From: Lepus europaeus
Taxonomy: Eukaryota; Chordata; Mammalia; Lagomorpha; Leporidae
DNA: 64,000 nucleotides
NCBI RefSeq assembly: GCF_033115175.1
Contig: NC_084835.1
Span: 33,375,858 to 33,439,857, forward strand
Direction of reading: 5' to 3'
The notes under the pieces are model-generated. The model did no database searches. It worked only from the letters and a program-made list of their open reading frames with translations, and had not been told where the DNA came from. The translations under genes and the position numbers were made by a program. This document shows positions 11,151-20,939 of the stretch, one piece after another. How positions within the stretch are numbered: the stretch's first letter is position 1; each line of letters opens with the position of its first letter.

Positions 11151-11154
11151 AAAG

Positions 11155-11550
11155 CTCATGGATCTTATCCATACAATGGAATACTGTTCGGTCATAAAAA
11201 GGAATGAAGTAATGCTCCATGCTATAGCTTTGGATGCACCGTGAAAACATTATGGTAAAGTTAAGAAGTCAGACACAAAAGCCTACACATGATACCATTG
11301 ACAGGAAATTATTCAGAAGAGGGTAATCCATGGAGAAAAAAGAAGGTTAGTGAATGGCAAGGGCTGAAGTGAGAAGGATGTAAGGAATGACTGCTGATAG
11401 GTATGGGGTCTTCTTTGGGGTGAAGAAGATGATTGGAAATTAGATAGAGGCGGCAGTTATACATGACTGTGAATGTCCAAATTGTATACTTTAAAATGGC
11501 TGGTTCTAGGTTGTAGGAATTTCACCTCAATTTTAAAAAGTAAGGATGTT
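11155..11550 (+). mobile_element. Ancient L1M-type 3' UTR, plus strand
   Basis: Modules appear in order: CCATACAATGGAATACTGTTC, CATAAAAAGGAATGAAGTAA, GATGCACCGTGAAAACATTATGGT, AAGTCAGACACAAAAGCC, AAGGGCTGAAGTGAGAAGGATG, GATAGGTATGGGGTCTTCTTTGGGG and TGTATACTTTAAAATGG, with an AATTTCACCTCAATTTTAAAAA end. It is diverged and non-coding. Confidence 0.82.
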
Positions 11551-12083
11551 AGAAGAAAAATGAACGGTAATATTTGTAAAACCTTGGAATGGGGGTGTCT
11601 TCTTAAGGAAGGCACAGACCTCAAAGGCATCAGGCAAAGATGAATACCTTTATGAATGTGAATTGAAAACATATCTATGGCAAGATATAATAGACAATAT
11701 AAAAAGATGAACAAATAAAAGGATAAAATACCAGAAGACATAAAATAGTCTAATATGAATGGCCATCAAAAAAGTCCTTTAAGCCTTTAAGACAAAAGAC
11801 AACACTAAAGAAAAAAATTATTAAATGATACAAATGAACAGGTTAAATAGAAGGTTAAATGTAAATGCCCAATAAAATATTTTTAAATGTTCAGTTATAG
11901 TCATGGAAAAAATGATTAAAAAGGAAGAGACATCATCTCTTTCCGACCAATTTTGCAAAAATGAAAAAAACTTTTGGATGATGTGGGGAAAGGGCCATAT
12001 CTACCCCTGCTGAGCTAGATCGTGCTTAGGGAAGAATTTCATAGGACTTACTACAAATTTAAATGATGTGCTTTTTAAAGCAC

Positions 12084-12600
12084 TTTTTATTTACTGATTT
12101 TTTAAAATTTATTTGAAAGGCAGAGAGAGACAAAGGTATACAGAGATCTCTCATCTGCTGTTTCACTCCCCAAATACCTAAAGCCACAATGGATTCTGCA
12201 GGCTAAAGCCAGGAGCCAGGATCTCCCAAGTAAGTGGCAGGGAACTGAATTACATGAGTCATCATGTGTTGTTTCCTGAGTGCACAGTAGTGGGAAACCG
12301 GAATCAGGAAGGCCACTCATGTGTAAGACATGGATGGAACTGCAGATTCCCAGGTATTCAGACCTTTTGGAGAGTGAACCAGTAGGTAGAGAATCAACCA
12401 ATCTCTCTCTCTCTCTCTCCCCCACCTAGCTCTCCCTCCTTCCCTCACTTTTTCCCTCCCTCCCTCTCCCTATTACTCTGCCTTTCAAAAAAACACAATA
12501 AGTCCTAAAAAGGAAGGGAACTGGTACTCCAACCCAGGCAATATGATGTGGGGGATAGGCATCCCTAGCAGTATCTTAATTACTGTGCCAAAGGACAGCC
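12084..12600 (-). mobile_element. CSINE (group C, old), minus strand, itself interrupted
   Basis: The tail TTTTTTAAAATTTATTTGAAAGG, AGCCAGGAGCCAGGATCTCCCAAG and ACATGAGTCATC are followed, after an interruption, by the head GGAACTGGTACTCCAACCCAGGC and ACTGTGCCAAAGGACAGCC. Degraded flanking repeats (TTTTTAAAGCAC at 12072-12083; CTTTAAATGCAC at 12601-12612) mark the insertion into L1M. The extra length over about 320 bases is the nested fragment at about 12366-12495. Confidence 0.75.
12366..12495 (+). mobile_element. 5'-truncated CSINE nested inside another CSINE, plus strand
   Basis: GGAGAGTGAACCAGTAGGTAGAGAATC leads into a CT-rich tract (TCTCTCTCTC...CCCTCCCTCC) and ends ATTACTCTGCCTTTCAAAAAAA. 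These are the last ~130 bases of a CSINE, in opposite orientation to the host CSINE. The TC tract has expanded. Confidence 0.65.
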
Positions 12601-12960
12601 CTTTAAATGCACAGGCCTTTGATCCAGCAATTCTGTTCTTACAAATCTATTTCAAATAACTATAGAGTAAGAATATAAGTGCACTTTACAAGAATTTTAA
12701 TTGTACCATTGTTGATAGTAGCAAAATAACTAGAAATAACATGAATGACTGTCAGTTGGGGAGCAGTTAAATAAATCGTTATGTCTATACCTTGGAATAT
12801 TAAACAGGTGTGAAGAATAATATGTTGGAAAAATTTACTTGTGTGTAAAAATATCTGTTATATTAAGTTTAAAACAGAGGAAGACAGAACACATACCCAT
12901 TGGTTTATATTGCTTACCTTAAGGGGTTGCAATTTGAGAGAGGGGAAATAAGAGATTTTT

Positions 12961-13340
12961 TTTTTTTTTTCTTTCTTTCTTTTTTTTTCTTTTTTTTTTT
13001 TTTTTTTTTTTTTTTGACAGGCAGAGTGGACAGTGAGAGAGAGACAGAGAGAAAGGTCTTCCTTTAGCCGTTGGTTCACCCTCCAATGGCCGCCGCGGTA
13101 GCGCGCTGCGGCCAGCGCACCGCGCTGATCCGATGGCAGGAGCCAGGTGCTTCTCCTGGTCTCCCATGGGGTGCAGGGCCCAAGCACTTGGGCCATCCTC
13201 CACTGCACTCCCTGGCCACAGCAGAGAGCTGGCCTGGAAGAGGGGCAACCGGGACAGGATCGGTGCCCCGACCGGGACTAGAACCCGGTATGCCGGCGCC
13301 GCAAGGTGGAGGATTAGCCTGTTGAGCCACGGCGCCGGCT
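12961..13340 (-). mobile_element. CSINE (group A, young) with perfect TSD, minus strand
   Basis: A long T/C tail of about 55 bases precedes GACAGGCAGAGTGGACAG and a near-consensus body through GTTGAGCCACGGCGCCGGCT. A perfect AGAGATTTTT repeat flanks it (12951-12960 and 13341-13350). It retains the GC-rich CCGCCGCGGTAGCGCGCTGCGG module and many CpGs, evidence of youth. It is nearly identical to the copies at 35574 and 40633. Confidence 0.95.
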
Positions 13341-13350
13341 AGAGATTTTT

Positions 13351-13844
13351 TTTTACACATCTATATTCTTGGAATCAATTTGGTGAGGAGGTATTATTTT
13401 GACTATTTGTGAAAAAAAGATTTCTCCAAATAATGGATATGTAAATAATAACTCTATACATTGCACAACTACTTGTATGCTACCACCACTATTTAAGAAT
13501 TCAATAAGGAATTGCCTGTGATTGCTTAGGGTTTCCTTAAAAGTATATAAACTTTGCAACTACTGCATTTGGCTGGTATCTCTTCCCAGAGCAATGTGAA
13601 AGAAAGGCCTGGATGAAGAAGCTGGGGTTCTGAGAGACAAGCGGGTTAGCTGTGGTCTCAGCCATCACCCAGCCCTATACCTGATCTGATGCTGAGGTTC
13701 CTGTTCCGTATCCAGCATCTGCTTGGATGCATTTCACCCTGGGGAGCTCCTTCCTTCTGCTAACAGCCTTCTCCATTTCTAATCTCTTGAAAATCCTTGA
13801 GTTAGATCTTCCTGCCCCCGAGTTTCAATAACAAGTGATTTTAA
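13351..13844. other. Unique sequence, no gene seen
   Basis: No recognised repeat or exon signal. The 68-codon minus-strand frame is unsupported. Confidence 0.5.
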
Positions 13845-14060
13845 GCACAGGCGGACCTATATTTATGCCCTAAATCTAAATCCACCACTTCCAACCTTGT
13901 GACCTTGTGAAGGTTCCTTAGCTCCTCTGTGCCTCCATTTTCCCATCCATAGGAGAGGGTCATTATTGCCCTTCACTGGATTAATTATGGTAATCTTTAG
14001 GTCACATGTCTAGCCATGAGCCATGCACATTGTAGGTATGGAGCTATGGCTATTTTGAGT
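13845..14060 (+). repeat. MIR SINE, near full length
   Basis: AATCCACCACTTCCAACCTTGTGACCTTG, TTCCTTAGCTCCTCTGTGCCTCCATTTTCCC, ATCCATAGGAGAGGGTCATTATTG and AGCCATGCACATTGTAGGTATGGAGC follow the MIR consensus closely from the core to the 3' end. Confidence 0.8.
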
Positions 14061-14109
14061 AGTCCTAGGTCATAGATAGAGGATGGACTTGAACTGTCCT
14101 AACATGTAG

Positions 14110-14230
14110 CTCAGGACTGGCACTTTTCTACTTATTCAGTAAGTCACTCATTTATGTATTCACTTATTCATCCATTCACTCATTCAACAAAAATCCAAAG
14201 ACCTTAAAGTGTCTACACAGCCAAATACAC
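14110..14230 (+). repeat. Degenerate (ATTC)n-rich sequence
   Basis: Irregular repeats of ATTCA/CTTATTCA/CACTCATT at about 14130-14195 resemble the ATTCATTCATTCAAC start of an ancient mammalian repeat. Family assignment is uncertain. Confidence 0.4.
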
Positions 14231-14239
14231 TCAGTCCAC

Positions 14240-14690
14240 ACACCTCCCTCCCCACCCCCTGACTCTTCCTGCTACTTCTGTTACCTTCCTCCTTACATTT
14301 CTGTCTCCTTAGTCATTGCTTCAGCCTCCCTAGCTTCCAGGCTGTCTCTTAAACAGACTGAGTATGCTCCCGCCTCTATTCTTGTCATTACCCTTCTTCT
14401 TCATGGGATACTTTTCTCACTGCTTATTTCATGGATGGACCTGTTCACATGTCACCCAGAGGGAGAAGCTCACTTGGCCATAGCCCTACCTCCCTTCTCA
14501 CAAGCCTCCTAGCCCACCTTTATTTTGCTTCAAAACACTGATGTATATTCATGTATTTATTATTTGTCCATTCTGACTAGAATACAAATCTTACCATCAT
14601 AGGATCTCTTTTGTCTGCTTTGTGTCCCCAGTGTCTAGAAAAGAACCTGACACGTAGTAGGCACAGGCACTCAGTAAACCATTGGGTGAA
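14240..14690 (+). mobile_element. L2 LINE 3' end
   Basis: L2 modules are in order: TTCACATGTCACCCAGAGGG, CCACCTTTATTTTGCTTCA, TATTTATTATTTGTCCATTCTGACTAGAATACAAATC, TGCTTTGTGTCCCCAGTGTCTAG, GAACCTGACACGTAGTAGGC and ACTCAGTAAAC. It is an ancient non-LTR retrotransposon, here non-coding. Confidence 0.8.
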
Positions 14691-15335
14691 CCTGTTCATC
14701 AATGTAGGTGAGCTCTTCCTGTGAGCTGGGTGTGCTAAGACACAGGTGAATATAAACAGCATGGTGCTTTCAGCTTCAGTTATAACAATCCTATCCTGAC
14801 ACAACATGGTTTTAACAAGCCAGCTAGCAGACTGTCATAGTAAATGTTGTTTATGTACAAGGCATCTTTATGCTGAGGGTAATAAAATAGCCCTGTGGCG
14901 CCAGAATCCTCAAGTTGAGTGACTGGTTAACTGTTAGACCATAAATAATTTGAGCTGGCAAGAAATATTCTCACTTCAGCATGTGGCGGTACACTGTCAC
15001 TTCTCAGGATTCTATCTGACATTGTGGCATATTGTAGACTAAGAGGCAGCCCTACGTGGACTGGAGCCTAGCAACATAGCTCAGAGCAAAGGAGGGAGAA
15101 CTCTGAAAGACTGGGGATGTCGGGATGTGGCCGTGGCCAAGTTCGTGAGCTGCTGTTTTTTTGTGTGTGAGGGCAACACAGTGTGTGTCAGTGTGCCTGA
15201 GGATGATGCAAAGACAAGACACTTGCCGTGCCTACCCTCAAGGACTGGGAAGTGGCTCTCCATTCTGTCCTGTTAGTACTCATTGCTGTGTCTCTATACC
15301 CAGGTCAGTGACCAGACCGTATTTGGTGTACCTGG
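14691..15335. other. Unique sequence, no gene seen
   Basis: No named repeat. There is a short imperfect TGTGTG region at about 15160-15200. No exon support. Confidence 0.5.
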
Positions 15336-15339
15336 CATT

Positions 15340-15565
15340 TTTACCACTTGGGAGCTGGAGCAAGAAGAACCTGGATTTGAATCCTGTCTGCATTATTTCC
15401 AGCCCTGTGTCCTCAGGAGAGCTGGTTGACCTTCCTGAGCCTCTGTTTGTACAGCTCAAAAATGGGGTGAAAGGGACTCTGATTTGATTACTAAGGACTA
15501 AACACAATATTACATATAAAGGACTTGGCAAAGTGTTTGGTATATTCTGAGTGCCCACTTCTCAC
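15340..15565 (+). repeat. MIR SINE, near full length
   Basis: AACCTGGATTTGAATCCTGTC, CTGGTTGACCTTCCTGAGCCTCTGTTTG, CAGCTCAAAAATGGGGTG and AAAGGACTTGGCAAAGTGTTTGGTA are the MIR head, core and 3' end. The 92- and 108-codon frames overlapping it are therefore spurious. Confidence 0.8.
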
Positions 15566-15950
15566 AATTGCGCTTGTTTAGATGAGACTTGGATCCCTTC
15601 CCAAACCTGAAATCAGTGTTTGCTTGGATGTCACCTAAATCCAGTGTGAAAGAAACTCAAGACATGAGATTTTCTGACTCTTAAGGTAAAGGTGTCATTG
15701 AAATAAACCCCAGGGATACATGCTCACAAAGAACCTTCATAGAGCTAACATGACTCAGCGATGTCTCCAGTCACTTCTACACCAGCCAAGGCAGCGACAG
15801 CTTGCGATTCACTCTGGGGAGTGAGATGGACACATGACAGCTGGAGCCCAGCTAGCCCTGCGCTGCCATAATACGGCCTTGGGAGAGTGCATCCTCTCAT
15901 GAGCCCTAGGTTCTCAGTTACACATTAAAGAACTCTCAACCAGAAACTTC
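15566..15950. other. Unique sequence, no gene seen
   Basis: No recognised repeat, RNA gene or exon signal. Confidence 0.5.
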
Positions 15951-16268
15951 ACTTTAAAGAAAATTTATGTAGCTGGTTGTTTATGTGAGAGGCAGCAAGA
16001 GAGTGAGGGAGATCTTTGATCTGGCAGTTCATTCCCCAAATGCCTGCAGCATCAGGGTTAGGTCAGGCTAAAGCCAGGAACTCAGCCCTGGTCTTTCACG
16101 TAACGGGTCAGGAACCCAAAGAATTGAGACATCACCTGTTTCCTCCCACAGTGCACATCAGCAGGAAGCTGGGGTTGGGAGTAAAGCTGGGGCTTGAATC
16201 CCAGCACTTCATATGGTATGTGGATGTCCTAAGAAGCATCTCAACTGCTATGACAAAGGCCTGTCCCT
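15951..16268 (-). mobile_element. CSINE (group C, old), minus strand
   Basis: GTGAGAGGCAGCAAGAGAGTG, TTCATTCCCCAAATGCCTGCAG, CTAAAGCCAGGAACTC, ATTGAGACATCACC and GGGGCTTGAATCCCAGC are the C-repeat modules in order. Divergence is high and the tail T-run is eroded. Confidence 0.82.
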
Positions 16269-17149
16269 ATTGTTTTTTCTTTGAAGCAATCCTTAAACAC
16301 TGAATACCTAACACCCCTTTTTATTAGACACAACCTTATTGTAGGAATTAATCCTTGAAACAAACAAAAAGCCATAATGTGTTTTGGAATCATTGAGGCT
16401 TTATATTACAGTGGGATGCAGCAAATGATAGCATGTGGAAACATGAGAATTTTCTGTTCCTCTTCTACTTGCCCCTAGAGAATTGATAGTTATTTTAAAG
16501 GTCAAATAATTTCAAAACCACTCCATTTGCCTATCGACTTTGATTTTCTTGCTGTGTTTACTACAGCTTGGTGGTCTTCAAACTGCAGTTTTTATGAAAT
16601 TTGCTGTTATGGTTGATGACATAAAATAGGCTTTTATATAATCAGGATTTTCTACTTCATGAGTATTTAAGGGATTTTGAATGATGTTTTGACTAAATAC
16701 AATTGTTCTTTTATCTTGGAAACTAGACTCAGAGCAGGATGAGACCCCACCATCTAAAGGATCCTCTGAACCCGCTCATTTCCAATATGTCTTCCCCACC
16801 CAGGAAACAAAGGGGATGAGAACGGCTATTTCAGAGTAAGATCCTGGAAACAAAATCCGCTCAGGTCCCTGCAACCATCTGCCACTCTGTGTCAGGGGAG
16901 AGTGAGCTGCTGGAATGGCGCAGGACAGGTTGCAAGGCATCCCAGATGCACCCCAGCTGGACGGTGCTGATGAAGACACCCTAGTGGACAAGGAGCAGTG
17001 GTGGGAAGGGCAGGTGGCCTTATAGCAGAATTGGGACAGGGAGTTGGCAGGTGCTGCCTTAAGGTACCTACAGAGCTGGCCAGGTAGGAGCGAGTGTCTA
17101 CATCTGGATGAAGAGTTTGGGACAAGGTGGGTGGGATGGGATAGCCCTC
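16269..17149. other. Unique sequence, no gene seen
   Basis: About 0.9 kb without a named repeat. Two overlapping minus-strand frames at 16776-17125 are proline-rich by composition only and have no support. Confidence 0.5.
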
Positions 17150-17534
17150 AAGAATCCAGTTCTTGGCCAGTGCCGTGCCTCACTTGGCTAATCCTCCACC
17201 TGCGGCGCCGGCACCTGGGTTTCTAGTCCCGATTGGGCGCCAGGTTCTAGTCCTAGCTGCTCCTCTTCCAGCCCAGCTCTCTGCTGTGGCCTGGGAGTGC
17301 AGTGGAGGATGGCCCAAGTGTTTGGGCCCTGTACCCGCATGGGAGACCAGGAGGAAGCACTTGGCTCCTGGCTTTGGATTGGCGCTGTGCCGGCTGTGGC
17401 GGCCATTTGGGGAGTGAACCAACAGAAGGAAGACCTTTCTCTCAGTCTCTCTCACTGTCTGTAACTCTGTTTCTCTCTCTCACTGTCTAACTCTGCCTGT
17501 CAAAAAACAAACAAACAAAAAAGAATCCAGTTCT
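17150..17534 (+). mobile_element. CSINE (group A) with perfect 14-base TSD
   Basis: The body (17164-17520) runs from TGGCCAGTGCCGTGCCTCACTTGG to CTGCCTGTCAAAAAACAAACAAAC. AAGAATCCAGTTCT flanks it at 17150-17163 and 17521-17534. The head shows an A-box-like TGCCTCACTTGG and two B-box-like motifs, GGTTTCTAGTCC and GGTTCTAGTCC, consistent with a pol III promoter. The CT-rich end is partly duplicated (two CTCTCACTGTCT units). Confidence 0.95.
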
Positions 17535-17880
17535 CAACCTGGTTATATGGCTTTAGGCCTTCTGTGAAATATGCTCCTACCCCCGTCTCCCCAGGGCACC
17601 TTTCTCTCCTTCTGACCCAAATAACCCCTGTCCTCAATCCCAAGTCTGGATCTCACAGCCAGACTGCACTTCTGTAAGGGAGTCTGTAGGTGGGTGTGGC
17701 TCAGAGGCCCTGGAGGGCGGGGCTTGTTAAAGCAGCAGAGTCAGGTGCTCAGAAGCAAGTCACTTGGACACTGGCGGGGTCAGTCCCCACAACGTCTTGG
17801 TGGGTCATCCAGTGTGAGTTCAAATCCTGGCTCATCTGCACGTTACTCCTCAGTGTTAGAATGTGAGTAACAGCACAGGA
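17535..17880 (+). other. Unique sequence with a possible MIR fragment at 17800-17880
   Basis: CAGTGTGAGTTCAAATCCTGGCTCATCTGCACG at 17811-17843 resembles the MIR head, followed by a weak 3' part. The rest is unremarkable and slightly GC-rich. Confidence 0.45.
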
Positions 17881-18103
17881 CTACAGAGGGAAAGGAGCTC
17901 CACGGTGTGTTGGAGAAAGGTGGAGGCAGGGATAGCATTCAGGGGTTACCTGAGACTTCTCTGAGACTGACTTTGGCTCAAGAAGCAGCAGATCATGACT
18001 GTTAACATATTTTCTGAAATGGTATAAAAGAAACATCATAGGGTTTCGGAACGTATATCCAGTCTTTGAAGAAGTAACGTCATGTACTTTGTGAAATAGC
18101 AAG

Positions 18104-18180
18104 GGTCTTCAAAAAGTTCATGAAAAATGCATTATGAAAAACTATTCAAAAATGTTGGCATCCAAACAAACTTGGCCTCA
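18104..18180 (+). mobile_element. Mariner-like MITE fragment, copy 1
   Basis: GGGTCTTCAAAAAGTTCATGAAAAATGCATTATGAAAAACTATTC matches the left half of a family also found at 25549-25682, 28082-28275, 51498-51650 and 61533-61637. The terminal TCTTCAAAAAGTTCATG motif resembles mariner-type inverted repeats, so assignment to mariner is an inference. Confidence 0.6.
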
Positions 18181-18309
18181 GTGATGTAAGCCTCCATTAA
18201 AGGATACAGCAAAAGCTGAGCTTCCGAGTCCCGCAAGTCTCATCTTCCCTGGGGAGGTTGTGTGGAAACTACATGTCCCTTGAGGGATGCTTCTACTTAC
18301 AAAGTGCAG

Positions 18310-18400
18310 GCTTGCATGTGTGTGTGCCTGTGTGTGTATGTGCCCATGCATGTATGTGTGTCTATTGCAGGCAGGTGTGTGCATGCACATGAGTGTGGAG
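18310..18400. repeat. Degenerate (TG)n/(CATG) simple repeat
   Basis: About 90 bases of interrupted TGTGTG and GCATG units. Alternating purine-pyrimidine DNA of this kind can adopt a Z-form; that is a general property and is not shown here. Confidence 0.8.
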
Positions 18401-18454
18401 AAGTGGTAATTTTCTGTTGATTTCTAGTCCAGCAAACACTATACTGAATCCAAG

Positions 18455-18530
18455 GGATTGGTGTGAAAATGAAATGCAATCATGAATATAAAGCATTTAG
18501 CACAATCTTTGGAATATACGAAGTGCTATT
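18455..18530 (+). repeat. MIR 3' end fragment
   Basis: GTGAAAATGAAATGCAATCATG, AAAGCATTTAGCACAATCTTTGGAATA and GAAGTGCTATTGGG match the MIR 3' end around GCACTTAGCACAGTGCCTGG. Confidence 0.65.
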
Positions 18531-18904
18531 GGGAGTTGTTGTTTCATTGATGGGATTTTCTGGGAGGGGAGGATGAAAGGTAGGAAGATGGAATGACCCA
18601 GTTACAGGTCTATCCCCCAGGGCCGGAAAAGCTGAAAGTCTGGTGTCCAGACCAAGGTTCAAGTTCAAGGTTCTCTTCCTTCCTCTAAATGCATAGCCAC
18701 TCTCAAGCCGAGTGAGCAGAGCCCCTCCACGCCCTGTGGCTGCAGTAGACACACAACTCAAATAGAGAACTCCTCCTCTTCACTGCGATTGTCACTCTGT
18801 TTTCCAGAAGTGAGGCTGTCTTTGCTTTCATTGCATGACTTCAGGTTTTCCTTTCACAGTTCAGTGCCTTACAAGCTTAACACCAAGTGTTATCACCTCT
18901 TGCC
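18531..18904. other. Unique sequence, no gene seen
   Basis: No recognised repeat. A 93-codon minus-strand frame (18480-18761) begins in the MIR and has no domain signature. Confidence 0.5.
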
Positions 18905-19140
18905 ATTATCTTGTAGTCCTGCTGAAAAGCAAACAAAAACTATATGCAAGGCCCATGAGGTTCTTCCCAGCCTATCAAGATGCCCTCTTTGTCTGACAGA
19001 CCTGACATGTCAAAGACTTTGCCCTTATCCTTTTCCTGGGCAGGTCTCTGACAACAGTGCCTTGTTCTCTAGCTGCCATAATGGACAGTGACGAGGACGT
19101 GCCCTGGCAGTACAGGCCCTAGCAGGGCAGAAGCTGACAA
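18905..19140. repeat. Unidentified direct duplication, copy 1
   Basis: This segment and 20262-20490 share a collinear series of blocks: AGTCCTGCT, AAGCAAACAAAAAC/ACACAAACAAAACC, CCCATGAGGTTCTT/CCCATGAGATTCTT, GACTTTGCCCTTATCC, TTTTCTGGGCAGATCTCTGACA-like, CTTGTTC, TAATGGACAGTGACGA and AGTACAGGCCC. Both are in the same orientation about 1.36 kb apart. They could be two LTRs of an eroded retroviral element or two dispersed repeat copies. Confidence 0.65.
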
Positions 19141-19661
19141 AGAGGACAAACACAGACCAGATCGGTTCATCCCCCAGGGAACAGATACCAGGTCCATCAA
19201 ACTCAGTCAGTCTCTTCTTAGCCTTTTCTTCTGTGCCAGTCAAGTCAAATTTGATTGTGAGCAACAGAGGCCAATTTGGTAATAGACAAGAAGATGATAA
19301 GGGCAGCTCAGTTTCAAAGGTGATGGAGGGACAGCCAGAAAGGAGGGATGGGGAAAGGCAGGAGACAGAATTAGTGGAAGGGTCACCACTGGGTATCTCT
19401 GTCTCATACTGTACGTGATCTGGGTTCCCTTGAGATAGGCTGATTGGTCCAAGGAGGTCCAAGGCCTGAGGGAGGCTGAGTAATGCCTCACAAGTAATGC
19501 AGGCATTCTTGCCAAAGAGGCAGTAATTCCTACTGGAAGGACAGCAACTGGTCCTTTCTCTGGAATTTTCTGGAGATACCACACATTCCAGATGAGATCA
19601 GCCTAGACCAGGGATACACAATGTTCAGGGATGCCATTCCCATGGAAAGTAGAGACTGTTC
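19141..19661. other. Sequence between the duplicated blocks (left part)
   Basis: No retroviral motif is visible in any frame. The longest frame in the window (185 codons, minus, 19025-19582) crosses this stretch and duplication copy 1. It shows no recognisable domain, and one frame of this size is roughly what chance gives in 64 kb. Confidence 0.5.
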
Positions 19662-19997
19662 TTTTTTTTTTTTTTTTTAAGATTTTACTTACTTATTTGA
19701 GAGGTAGAGTTACAGTGAGAGGGAGAGACAAAAAGAGAGGTCTTCCTTCCATTGGTTCACTCCCCAAATGGCTGCAACGGCTGGAGCTGTGCCGATCTGA
19801 AGCCAGGAGCCAGGAGTTTCTTCCAGGTCTCCCCCATGGTTGCAGGGGCCCAAGGACTTGGGTCATCTTCTACTGCTTTTCCAAGCCATAGCAGAGAGCT
19901 GGATTCAAAGTTGAGCAGCTGGGATTCGAACTGGCACCCATATGGGATGCTGGCTCCGCAGGTGGAGGATTAACCTACTGCTCCACAGCATTGGCCC
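19662..19997 (-). mobile_element. CSINE (group B), minus strand
   Basis: A T-run precedes AAGATTTTACTTACTTATTTGAGAGG and the B-type body with GGTTCACTCCCCAAATGG, GGTCTCCCCCATGG and CCCATATGGGATGC, ending CTCCACAGCATTGGCCCC. Flanking TAGAGACTGTTC and TAGAGATTTTTC are an eroded TSD. Confidence 0.9.
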
Positions 19998-20261
19998 CTA
20001 GGTAGAGATTTTTCATAAGGCCTTGTCTTTCCATGTGGAACAGTTGGTCAAGAGCTGTGTTCAAAAAGGGTCCAATTTCTGCAGGTCACAGTCATACCCA
20101 CAAACCCCAGGCATAAGAGATCTTGCTGTTCATTTCTTTCTAATGCCAGTCTCTTTGACTGCCGAGCAAAAACCTCCTTATAAAGCATGTTTTATAGGGT
20201 AGGGCAGGATAAATGAAGAGTTCCATGTTTAGAGCCAGAAGACCTGCCTCTCTGAAGCAAT
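19998..20261. other. Sequence between the duplicated blocks (right part)
   Basis: No named repeat and no coding signal; it is the continuation of the spacer interrupted by the CSINE. Confidence 0.45.
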
Positions 20262-20490
20262 TGTCTTTTAGTCCTGCTACAAAACACAAACAAAACCAAA
20301 CAAAAACCCAAAAGGTTTGCCCAAGCCCCATGAGATTCTTGCTGACATGACCACATCAGACTTTGCTCTTATCCATTTTCTGGGCAGATCTCTGACAGGT
20401 GTGCTTGTTCCCAAGCTGACCTAATGGAGACTGATGATGTCTTGGCTGGTAGTACAGGCCCCAGCAGAGGAGGAGCTGACATGGAATGCT
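20262..20490. repeat. Unidentified direct duplication, copy 2
   Basis: Partner of 18905-19140. Shared blocks include AGTCCTGCT, CCCATGAGATTCTTGCTGACATGACC, CAGACTTTGCTCTTATCCA, CTGGGCAGATCTCTGACA, TAATGGAGACTGATGATG and AGTACAGGCCCCAGCAG. Homology fades on both sides, giving a unit of roughly 230 bases. Confidence 0.65.
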
Positions 20491-20817
20491 AATTTTCTGG
20501 TCTATGACACGAGACTTGTATGTAGGCTACTACCTCACAGGAGAAAAGAGTTTGTGTTCTAGAAATTTCTTTACAAACTGTTGACTGTGATGTGGCTTTG
20601 AAGGTAAAACTGTTCCATATCTAAAAAACAACAGTGAACATGAAGTGTTTCATCTGAGAAATCATGGAGGAAGAAGAGCTAAATGATATGTGCCCAGAAA
20701 ATAGATCTCAAGAATGCTGGAGAGATTCCAGCCAATATGAGAAAACAGAGGGTTGGAGGAAAACAAAAGAAAAAAAGAAACTGATCTGAGAGTAAAGAGC
20801 TATGTGTATCTGATCTC

Positions 20818-20920
20818 TTTCATTCATGTATTCACCAAATACACTGAGCACCTGCTATTGGGCAGATCTTGTACTTAACACCAGGAATACAGAGATGAAT
20901 AACAGTTATGTCTCTTGTGA
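20818..20920 (+). repeat. Ancient mammalian interspersed repeat (unassigned), copy 2
   Basis: TTCATTCATGTATTCACC, ACTGAGCACCTGCTATTGGGCAG and CACCAGGAATACAGAGATGAATAACAG match the start of the family with the GAGCACCTACTATGTGCC motif. See also 6680-7058 and 30310-31020. Confidence 0.6.
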
Positions 20921-20939
20921 ATATTTTTAGGGTTTGTTA

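Larger units (their letters stand above)
11560..12945 (+). mobile_element. Second ancient L1M-type fragment, split by a CSINE
   Basis: The left part (11560-12071) carries GTCTTCTTAAGGAAGGCACAG, AAAAATGAAAAAAACTTTTGG and GATGATGTGGGGAAAGG. The right part (12613-12945) carries TTGATCCAGCAATTCTGTTC, ATTGTTGATAGTAGCAAAATAACTAGAAA, CAGTTGGGGAGCAGTTAAATAAAT and GAATATTAAACAGGTGTGAAG. The two parts are sequential in an L1M 3' region and are interrupted by the CSINE at 12084-12600. Confidence 0.7.

Noticed and set aside
17164-17300. tRNA-like head with A-box and B-box motifs, considered as a tRNA gene
   Set aside because: It is followed by the CSINE body and A-tail and flanked by a TSD. It is a SINE promoter rather than a functional tRNA gene.
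19025-19582. 185-codon minus-strand open frame, the longest in the window
   Set aside because: It overlaps duplication copy 1, has no recognisable domain, and one frame of about this length is expected by chance in 64 kb on both strands.
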